Shown one piece after another: positions 1 through 6,066 of a DNA stretch of 7,416 nt. A model generated the notes under the pieces. It saw only the letters and a program-made list of their open reading frames with translations, ran no database searches and was not told the origin of the DNA. Each line of letters begins with the position of its first letter. Positions within the stretch are counted from its first letter, which is position 1. The DNA is from JAIBAI01 sp044238875 (lineage in GTDB: Bacteria; Bacteroidota; Bacteroidia; M30B66), in contig JBIICM010000126.1 of the NCBI GenBank assembly GCA_044238875.1, positions 1 through 7,416 of the forward strand. Reading direction: 5' to 3'. Position numbers and translations under genes: made by a program.

Positions 1-3000
1 TAGCCACAATTGACTGAGCTGTTTGACCGTTTGACCAAGTATTTCCTGTTTGGTAACTTGAAGTAAGTGTTACACTGTCTCCCTGACAAATAGCAAGCAA
101 ACCTGAGGCGGTAATTACGGGAGCTTCAGGGCGGGGGTTCACCGTAATACTAACAGAAGGTACTGTAAATTCGCCCTGACAAGATGGATTGGCCACTTCT
201 ATGAGGGAAACCAATGAATAGGTGGTTGAAACTTTTGGATTAACAGTAAAAGAATAGGTAGTATCAGCAAATGCAGTGATGGTTTCTTCTTTTGAACCAT
301 CAGCATACTTAAATGTGAAAGGAGGATTTCCGGTCAATTTGATGGTTACTTCCGCCTGCTCTCCTTCACAGAAGGATTGGCGGTCAGCACTAATACTTGC
401 TTTTGGAGCATCAGTGTTTTTAATTGTGGCAGAGCCCTTAACCTCACAGTCACCGGCATTTACCACCACCTCATAGGTTCCGGCAGGAACATTAAGCAAA
501 TCTTTCGTACCGGCGGTAAAACCATTGGGGCCAGTCCAGCTGTAGGTATTATCAGAAGGAAGCGGACCTCCTCCCGGAGGAACGACGTCGAGCAGAATAG
601 ATCCGGTAGTCTGACCGCAAAGAGCATCTATTACGGTGAACTCAAGAGTTGGCTCGTCAGCATTTTTAATTGTTACTGTAAAGGTGGAGTCACAACCCAG
701 TGAATCAGTTACAAGCAATTCGTAGCTGCCGGCAAACAGATTTGAGATATCCTCGGTTTGAGCGGTAAATCCATTAGGGCCTGACCAGCTGAAAGCATAA
801 GGGGTCTTACCACCACTCACGGATACATCTACTGCTCCGAGGTTTTTGCCACATTCTGAATCCGTAGTATTATTAACAGTAACGCCCGGTGGAACAGTTG
901 TATTAACAGTGTAGGTGTATTTTGCAGTACAGTTGTTTGAATCAGTGATGGTGAGCTCATAGTTTCCGTCGCATAAAGCAGTTCTGTCTTCCGCACTTGC
1001 CTGATCATTCCAAAGGAAGTTAAATGGAGCAGTTCCTGATGCCACGTTCACTTCAATGGCTCCATTGCAAGACCCACAGGTTCCATCAGTAATAGTAGCA
1101 GAAGCTTCAGGCCCGGCAATATTTTGGATGGTAAAACTTTCAGAAACTTCACATCCGGCGTTATCGCGCACAGTTACCTCACATTCTCCGGCGGCAAGTT
1201 CAGTAACGTCTTCGGTTACAGTATCTGTGCAAGACCAGATGAAGCTAAACGGAGCCTCTCCTCCTGTGATACTAAGTGCAATGCTACCATTGCTCAAACC
1301 GCAGGTTGTATTAGTAACTTCACCTGTTAAGGTGAATGTATTTGAGTTAATAATTAATATTTCAAGTGAATCAGAACATTGACTTCCGTCAGCTGTAACA
1401 ATTACTTTATAGGTTCCGGCTGCGAGGCCTGTTTGATCTTCTGCATTTGCAGCAACACCCTGACCAGACCATAAAAAGTTATAATCACCGGTTGGACTAA
1501 CAGTAACATCAATACTGCCGTCGGATTTACCGCAGGTAGTATTAACCTGAGTGAATAAAAGTTGAGGTGCATCGCTGTTTTCAATGATAAACGAACCAGT
1601 AGCTTCACAACCTCTGGAGTCGGTTACTTTTACATTATATGTTCCGGCAGAAAGATTGGCTATGTCTTCGGTAGATAAATCACCTGGAGTCCAGTTATAA
1701 GTGTAGGGTGCCACACCACCGCTAATCTGAATATCAATTGAACCGATAGCATTACCACAGGTTGTATTCACCTGATTGCCGGTGAGAGATGGATTGCCGG
1801 TATTGGTAAGTGTAACGCTTTTGGTTACTTCACAACCATTTGCATCAGATATTGACAACGTATAATTACCTGCAGAAAGGGCTGATTGTGTTGATGAATC
1901 ATCCGCGGTGTGCGCCCAAGTTAAAGTGTATGGTGTCGCACCACCTGTAATCACAGCCGTTAAGGAACCGTTGTTCTGGTTACAGGCAGGTTGCACCGTT
2001 TCAAAAGCAATCTCCGGCGCATTTTCTGACTCCACACAAGCTTGTGCACTTACCTCGCAGCCGCCTGCATCCGTAACTTTTACATTATAACATCCTGCTT
2101 TAAGGTTACTGATGTTTTTTTCAGCAGATGTAAACTCATCGGGACCTGTCCAGCTGAAATTATAATCAGGGGTTCCTCCGTTAATCTCAAGGTTTACTGC
2201 GCCTTCAGATAGTCCACATGTGGTATTGGTTATCTCAGTATTTAAACCTGGAAGATTTTGATAAGCCAGCACTGCTGTATCCCTTACTATACAACCATTG
2301 ACATCTGTAGCTGTGACCCTGAATGTACCCGGACCCAGATTAGAAACATCTTCTGTACTTGCAAAAACAACATCATTTTTTCTCCAGCTATATATTACTG
2401 GAGTGTTCATATTTGTGAGGGTCAGATTAATCCTGGCTGTGTCATTCCCGCAGGTGGGTTGGGTAAATGAAAGATCAGATGTTGGGATAAGACTGGCTCC
2501 TATCTGAAACGTATCACGCACCTCGCAGTTATTATCGTCTTTAACCGTAATTGCATATTCGCCTGAAGAAAGGTTTACAAGATCCTGAGTGGTTTCATTT
2601 CCCGGCGACCATGATACTGTTGGGTTTTCGCCTCCGGTAATGGTAACATCAATCAGACCGTTAAGCAAACCGCAGGTGGTATTCACCACAACAGCTGAAA
2701 GTTGGGGAGCATTCTCGAAATTAACAATCGCAGAATCAGTTGCTTCACAGGTTGTACCTGGATCAGTAACTTTTACCAGGTATTTTCCAATTGCTAGATC
2801 GCTTAAATCTTCTGAGGTGGAACTGAAACCTGATGGGCCCGTCCAGGAAAACTCATAATTACCTGAACCGTTGGTAATGGTAAGATCAATTTTACCATTG
2901 CTGATTGCACAGGCACTCGGAGTTACATTCAGACTGAGGATTGGTTTGTTGCCGAAAATAATTGTAATACTATCTGTTGCAACGCAGTCGTTGTCAATTG

Positions 3001-5581
3001 CATCTTTTACTGTTACCTTATATTTACCTGCTGTAAGATTACTGATATCTTCGGTTGTTTGTCCGTTTGACCATTCGAAAACATAATTGCCCGAACCACC
3101 TGAAACCGTCAGATTAACGGAGCCATCCTGATTTCCGCAGGTCGCATCTGTTTTTGAAAGTGAGAGGGTTGGATTTACAGCAGGTTGAATCACCGAAACA
3201 ACTGATGCGGTGCATTGAGCCGCGCCTGTTATTTTAACGGTGTATGTTCCGGCAGGAAGATTAAAGGCGTCCTCTGTTAGTGTCTGAGTGTTGGGCGTCC
3301 ACTCAAATGTAAACGGTGACTGACCACCGTTAATGGTTACATTGATCGAACCTCCGTTCGGGTTACCGCAGGTTGGGTTGGTTACCTGAGAAGAAGCTGT
3401 AAACTGATTTTCGTTGATTACAGTGGCGGTTATGATTATCTGGCAATTATTTTCGTCGCGGATGGTATCTGAATAAGTGCCGGCCGGAAGACCAGAGATA
3501 TCTTCGGTAGTAAGGCCATTGCTCCAGCTATGTGTGATTGTGCCTGTACCTCCGGTAACCGTAACATCTATTGCACCAACAGACTGCTCACACAGTGAAT
3601 TTATGACTGTGAAGGCTGCCGTGGGCGCACCTTCATTTGCAATTGTGCTTGAAGCAGTAGCAGAACAACCGGTGGTTGAGTCCAAAACCGTAACTGAATA
3701 ATTGCCTGCAGGCAAGTTCGTGCGGTTTTGGCTACTTGAATTATCATTCCAGGTGAATCGGAATGGGCCTGGCGAATCAGTTACAGTAACCGCTATGGAT
3801 CCATTGGAAGTACCGCAGGTAGCATTAGAGGGAACTATACTAATCTCAGGTTGGTTCGTATTTATAACATTGAATGTTTTAGCGTCTTTACATCCGTTCA
3901 GATCCGTTACGGTAAGTGTGTAGGATCCGGCAGGTAAATTTTCAAGGCTGGATGCTGTTCCACCGGGATCTGACCAGCTGAAGCTGTAATCAGGAAGCCC
4001 ACCGGTTATGCTCGTTGTAATACTACCTGTACTGTCGCCGCAAAGTGTGTTGACAACATTGGCTGAAATCGCAGGGGTATCATAGGTTTTAACTGTATCG
4101 AGACCAATTGCCTGGCATAAACCGGCAGGTGAAGTGTAACTTATTATATATGTAGCAAGCGGAGTGGCTCCTGATATGATACCTGTAACAGCGCTGATGG
4201 TGGCACCGTCTCCAGGAGGCACAGCAAATGCGAATGAGCCGCCACCCACAAATCCGGGAGTTGTTATTGGCGCTGAAGATGGAGACTTGGGACAAAACGG
4301 CTCAATAGAGAATGAAACAATATCAGAATCATTCACTGTGAAGGAGGTACTTGAACTGGCCTCACAAAATGGCCCCTGCACAGTATATTTAACAGTGTAG
4401 GTGGTGCCGATTACTGCACCTGTAACCACGCCGGTAGAAGCATTAACTGAGGCCCCATCACCGGGCTGCGGTTCAAATGTAAATACACCTCCGCCAAGGA
4501 AACCTTGCGCCGGGATTGGCGGCTGAGAAGGTGAACCACAGAAAGGGTTGTAGGAAAAATCTGTTACAGGGGGAGGTGCAATTTGGATGGAAACGGTTCC
4601 CGAACTACCATTTGACCCGCAATTTGTCGGAAAATTATCTGTAATTCCTACGATTGAATAAGTCCCCGGGAGGGAGGCATAAAATCTGAAGATGTGATCT
4701 CCGCCAAAAGGTTCACCCACATCGTTAAAAGAAAGCACCGATCCCAAACCATCGAATGTGTAGAAAATATCGAAAGGCGGAACTCCACCCTGCACAATAA
4801 CCGCGATCTGAGCTGAATCACCTTCACAAATGGTTACAGTAGTATCTGCGGTGGTTACTATGGAATCATTTTCTGCATAAGCCAAAAAAGTAAAGATGGG
4901 CGTATTTACATTGATACATACAGGTACAGAAGAAGATGAACATCCATTGGGCGCTGTTCTCAGCGTGTAATAACAACCTGACGAAACTACCCCTAAGAAG
5001 GGATTGGTATTGGTACCACCGGGGTACCATAAATTACCTGAAGGAAAACTGGATGTTAAGAACGTTGTGGCAGAACCAAAACAAAAATCTGTCGGCCCAT
5101 TGATTGTTACTGATGGGATAGACGGAGCGGTTTGATCATTTATTACAATATCAGTTCCATTATCGGAGCCAATAACAACAGGACTGGAGCTAACCACCCT
5201 GATTCTGTATCCTGTTCCTGCCGGGGCTGAAATCAATCCGAAGATAAACGGAGGGACACCGTCACCGAAACCGGGAACAGAGCCAATCACCGTTGGATTG
5301 GCAAAGCTTCCGCTGGCATCAGAAAGTTGAGCCGTAAAAACATTGTCGTTGTTAAAAGTCCCTGAAGCTTCAAACCGGATCACTGTTGCTGAATTCTGAC
5401 AAAGAATTCCGGGGATTGGCTGGGTAACTATCACACCATCCAGTTGATCCATTGCCTCATCACTGTATGAATTTTTCATGTTTACAGCTATCCCTTCAGG
5501 ACCCATACCGGCCAATAATTGACTGCAAAATGCTGTTGCAGTAACGAGTACTGAGAAAACCAGGCGGAGACTTTTTTTCAT
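1..5581 (-). CDS. Giant secreted SprB-repeat adhesin-like protein (C-terminus beyond window)
   Basis: I translated this strand codon by codon from the ATG at 5581: 1,860 uninterrupted codons reach the left edge with no stop, so the 3' end lies outside the window. The start is chosen because it begins MKKSLRLVFSVL, a basic-then-hydrophobic Sec signal peptide. The product is rich in Thr, Ser, Gly, Asn and Asp and has no membrane helix after the signal. Order by residue: signal 1-24; Ig-like module 25-149; module with FCFG 150-228; module with CEGDSA 229-336; tandem GGG/GDG pair 341-502; 16 SprB-type units ~504-1722; a CEGEQA module 1726-1818; a CQGDSV module from 1819. SprB-type repeats are known from the Flavobacterium johnsoniae gliding adhesin SprB, a cell-surface protein exported by the type IX system. 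By inference this is a surface or matrix adhesin. The diagnostic type IX C-terminal domain cannot be seen. It is not necessarily the SprB orthologue, as many Bacteroidota proteins carry these repeats. Confidence 0.93.
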   Translation of the reverse strand, partial: MKKSLRLVFSVLVTATAFCSQLLAGMGPEGIAVNMKNSYSDEAMDQLDGVIVTQPIPGILCQNSATVIRFEASGTFNNDNVFTAQLSDASGSFANPTVIGSVPGFGDGVPPFIFGLISAPAGTGYRIRVVSSSPVVIGSDNGTDIVINDQTAPSIPSVTINGPTDFCFGSATTFLTSSFPSGNLWYPGGTNTNPFLGVVSSGCYYTLRTAPNGCSSSSVPVCINVNTPIFTFLAYAENDSIVTTADTTVTICEGDSAQIAVIVQGGVPPFDIFYTFDGLGSVLSFNDVGEPFGGDHIFRFYASLPGTYSIVGITDNFPTNCGSNGSSGTVSIQIAPPPVTDFSYNPFCGSPSQPPIPAQGFLGGGVFTFEPQPGDGASVNASTGVVTGAVIGTTYTVKYTVQGPFCEASSSTSFTVNDSDIVSFSIEPFCPKSPSSAPITTPGFVGGGSFAFAVPPGDGATISAVTGIISGATPLATYIISYTSPAGLCQAIGLDTVKTYDTPAISANVVNTLCGDSTGSITTSITGGLPDYSFSWSDPGGTASSLENLPAGSYTLTVTDLNGCKDAKTFNVINTNQPEISIVPSNATCGTSNGSIAVTVTDSPGPFRFTWNDNSSSQNRTNLPAGNYSVTVLDSTTGCSATASSTIANEGAPTAAFTVINSLCEQSVGAIDVTVTGGTGTITHSWSNGLTTEDISGLPAGTYSDTIRDENNCQIIITATVINENQFTASSQVTNPTCGNPNGGSINVTINGGQSPFTFEWTPNTQTLTEDAFNLPAGTYTVKITGAAQCTASVVSVIQPAVNPTLSLSKTDATCGNQDGSVNLTVSGGSGNYVFEWSNGQTTEDISNLTAGKYKVTVKDAIDNDCVATDSITIIFGNKPILSLNVTPSACAISNGKIDLTITNGSGNYEFSWTGPSGFSSTSEDLSDLAIGKYLVKVTDPGTTCEATDSAIVNFENAPQLSAVVVNTTCGLLNGLIDVTITGGENPTVSWSPGNETTQDLVNLSSGEYAITVKDDNNCEVRDTFQIGASLIPTSDLSFTQPTCGNDTARINLTLTNMNTPVIYSWRKNDVVFASTEDVSNLGPGTFRVTATDVNGCIVRDTAVLAYQNLPGLNTEITNTTCGLSEGAVNLEINGGTPDYNFSWTGPDEFTSAEKNISNLKAGCYNVKVTDAGGCEVSAQACVESENAPEIAFETVQPACNQNNGSLTAVITGGATPYTLTWAHTADDSSTQSALSAGNYTLSISDANGCEVTKSVTLTNTGNPSLTGNQVNTTCGNAIGSIDIQISGGVAPYTYNWTPGDLSTEDIANLSAGTYNVKVTDSRGCEATGSFIIENSDAPQLLFTQVNTTCGKSDGSIDVTVSPTGDYNFLWSGQGVAANAEDQTGLAAGTYKVIVTADGSQCSDSLEILIINSNTFTLTGEVTNTTCGLSNGSIALSITGGEAPFSFIWSCTDTVTEDVTELAAGECEVTVRDNAGCEVSESFTIQNIAGPEASATITDGTCGSCNGAIEVNVASGTAPFNFLWNDQASAEDRTALCDGNYELTITDSNNCTAKYTYTVNTTVPPGVTVNNTTDSECGKNLGAVDVSVSGGKTPYAFSWSGPNGFTAQTEDISNLFAGSYELLVTDSLGCDSTFTVTIKNADEPTLEFTVIDALCGQTTGSILLDVVPPGGGPLPSDNTYSWTGPNGFTAGTKDLLNVPAGTYEVVVNAGDCEVKGSATIKNTDAPKASISADRQSFCEGEQAEVTIKLTGNPPFTFKYADGSKEETITAFADTTYSFTVNPKVSTTYSLVSLIEVANPSCQGEFTVPSVSITVNPRPEAPVITASGLLAICQGDSVTLTSSYQTGNTWSNGQTAQSIVA
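2..406 (-). other. Ig-like modules after the repeat array (residues 1726-1860, cut)
   Basis: After the last SprB unit the protein changes to a module with SFCEGEQAEVTIKL, GNPPFTFKYADG, TTYSLVSLIE and a closing NPSCQGEF...SITVNPRP (1726-1818). A second module follows, with VITASGLLAICQGDSVTLTSS and TGNTWSNGQTAQSI (1819-1860), cut by the window edge. Both are common Bacteroidota Ig/PKD-like types, and in other proteins they often occur in long chains before a C-terminal secretion domain. The protein is therefore likely to continue well beyond the window; that is inference. Confidence 0.65.
416..4072 (-). repeat. Array of 16 tandem SprB-type repeats, ~76 aa each (residues ~504-1722)
   Basis: Each unit follows the scheme VxNxxCGxxNGSIxVTVxGGxxPYxF, then W, then TEDISNLxAGTYxVTVTD, then xNGC. 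The first Cys of the units lies at residues 514, 589, 664, 738, 815, 891, 970, 1044, 1122, 1200, 1275, 1350, 1427, 1502, 1577 and 1655, a period of 74-79 aa (222-237 bp). The partner Cys follows 49-57 residues later in every unit. A Trp sits 21-24 residues after the first Cys in units 1-15 and 27 after it in unit 16; it is present in all 16. Gly follows the first Cys in 13 of 16 (Glu in unit 3, Ala in unit 6, Asn in unit 10). This matches the SprB repeat family (Pfam PF13573, number from memory). The units probably form a rod of disulfide-closed beta domains that extends an adhesive surface away from the cell. Confidence 0.92.
4076..4561 (-). repeat. Tandem pair of ~82-aa GGG/GDG domains (residues 341-502)
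   Basis: Two consecutive copies of a domain unlike the SprB units. They align at FSYNPFC (342-348) and FSIEPFC (424-430), GFLGGGVFTF and GFVGGGSFAF, PGDGASVNASTG and PGDGATISAVTG, and a strand TYTVKYT or TYIISYT followed by a second Cys (406 and 489). The offset is 82-83 residues with one residue inserted in copy two. The two Cys per copy probably form a disulfide. At the DNA level the copies have diverged, so the duplication is not recent. This type of module is widespread in Bacteroidota secreted proteins; no ligand is known to me. Confidence 0.8.
4574..5134 (-). other. Two Ig-like modules before the repeat array (residues 150-336)
   Basis: The first module (150-228) has the pattern DFCFG...TTFLTSS..SGNLWYPGG and four cysteines (167, 203, 214, 222). 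The second (229-336) starts its core with ICEGDSAQIAV, continues GGVPPFDIFYTFDG and ends in a TYSIVGITD strand, with C252 and C321 as the likely disulfide pair. Both resemble Ig/PKD-like modules common in Bacteroidota surface proteins. The same two patterns recur after the SprB array in reverse order (residues 1726-1860). Boundaries are set by eye from Pro-rich or Asn-rich linkers. Confidence 0.6.
5135..5509 (-). other. N-terminal Ig-like/beta-sandwich module (residues 25-149)
   Basis: This mature N-terminal module contains the run FEASGTFNNDNVFTAQLSDA (residues 70-89), then GTGYRIRVVSSSP and IGSDNGTDIVI. From memory, the pattern GTFN..NVFTAQLSDA.GSF followed by GTGYRIRVVSS.P...GSDNG is common near the N-termini of long Bacteroidota secreted proteins and is read as a beta-sandwich of unknown ligand. 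It has a single Cys (C61), unlike the paired cysteines of the later modules. The function is not known; a role as a surface-exposed tip or spacer is inference. Confidence 0.6.
5510..5581 (-). other. Sec signal peptide of the giant protein
   Basis: Residues 1-24 form a classical signal: basic n-region (MKKSLR), hydrophobic core LVFSVLVTATAF, and a probable signal peptidase I site after QLLA, before GMGPEG. C19 is preceded by Phe, which does not fit a lipobox, so a lipoprotein is unlikely. This places the protein across the inner membrane; passage over the outer membrane would need another system, in Bacteroidota usually type IX. The exact cleavage site is inferred by eye. Confidence 0.8.
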
Positions 5582-5604
5582 ACGCAGATGTTTAATGCAA
5601 AGGG

Positions 5605-5612
5605 CAAAAATA
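5605..5612 (-). promoter_or_regulatory. Candidate -7 element for the giant surface protein gene
   Basis: On the minus strand the sequence reads TATTTTTG, a full match to the Bacteroidota sigma-ABfr -7 consensus TAnnTTTG, 23 bp upstream of the ATG at 5581. It would give a very short leader. No TTTG or TTG lies at the usual distance upstream (the nearest are 6 and 35 bp away), and the region is AT-rich, so a chance match is quite possible. No Shine-Dalgarno sequence precedes the ATG. Confidence 0.35.
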
Positions 5613-5734
5613 ACAGTTCAATGTTAACGAGGTCATTAAAGCCGTCCCAAATTTCGTTTTATTACTATGTTTGACAAATTAAATAACGAACAGGTTATAA
5701 ACAGTGTTTTGAACACATTTTGTTGATAAATGTA

Positions 5735-5762
5735 TTTGGGTGTTTCGGAAACTATAACTTTG
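5735..5762 (+). promoter_or_regulatory. Candidate Bacteroidota promoter for the 88-aa gene
   Basis: TAACTTTG at 5755-5762 matches TAnnTTTG exactly. A TTTG at 5735-5738, 16 bp upstream, can serve as the -33 element, although the spacing is a little short of the usual. Transcription would start about 5-10 bp downstream, giving a leader of roughly 20 nt before the ATG at 5790. That ATG is preceded by CCCAAAAA: A-rich with no Shine-Dalgarno sequence, as is usual in this phylum. Confidence 0.55.
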
Positions 5763-5789
5763 CGTGTGCTTGTTGTATAGCTCCCAAAA

Positions 5790-6056
5790 ATGAATAAACA
5801 TGATTTTCCTATATTTCGAAAATATCCTGATGCCCAAACATTTTTTATGATAGAGGCGGATGATGTTTTCACAGAACTCAAACGGATGGGTAAATATTAC
5901 AGCAGAAGGAGATATCAGGCACAAAATTATGCAGATAGGTTAATGATTGCGGATATGATTGCATTGTCGCAAAAACAATATTTTATTTCAACAGCAGAAG
6001 AATTTAATAACGCTGCTGAACTTTGGGTGGATTCATTGCAGCCTTTCAATTTTTGA
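5790..6056 (+). CDS. Uncharacterised small protein (88 aa)
   Basis: I do not recognise a named family. The product starts MNKHDFPIFRKYPDAQTFF, has no signal peptide or membrane segment, and so is probably cytoplasmic. Visible features are an aromatic-rich N-terminus (FPIFRKYPDAQTFF, residues 6-19), an acidic stretch EADD, a basic patch GKYYSRRRYQ (34-43), a probable helix around residues 46-62, and an aromatic end (LQPFNF). Support for it being real: a well-placed promoter-like sequence upstream, an A-rich start context, and a stop 10 bp before the convergent acyltransferase stop so that it fills the gap exactly. The longer antisense frames at 5636-5924 look unlike protein. It may belong to a group of short Bacteroidota proteins of unknown function, but this rests on a loose memory of similar sequences. 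It is divergent from the giant gene; no functional link is shown. Confidence 0.75.
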   Translation: MNKHDFPIFRKYPDAQTFFMIEADDVFTELKRMGKYYSRRRYQAQNYADRLMIADMIALSQKQYFISTAEEFNNAAELWVDSLQPFNF

Positions 6057-6066
6057 ATAGCCGGAT

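Noticed and set aside
416..4072. CRISPR array or DNA satellite as an explanation for the ~228-bp periodicity
   Set aside because: The periodicity is at the protein level in one unbroken frame; the DNA units are diverged and there are no identical short repeats with unique spacers.
1402..4295. Short minus-strand open frames at 1402-1608 and 4089-4295
   Set aside because: They lie in another frame of the same strand as the giant gene and encode low-complexity, non-family sequence.
276..4400. Numerous plus-strand open frames of 60-108 codons across the left part of the window
   Set aside because: They are antisense to the continuous minus-strand adhesin frame, overlap each other in different frames, repeat with the period of the protein repeats, and show no family motifs.
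5510..5581. Lipoprotein signal with C19 as the lipidated residue
   Set aside because: The residue before the Cys is Phe (TAFC), which does not fit a lipobox, and a better signal peptidase I site (LLA before G) follows.
5636..5924. Minus-strand open frames of 81 codons across the intergenic region and the 88-aa gene
   Set aside because: They overlap the better supported plus-strand gene and candidate promoters and have no recognisable protein features.
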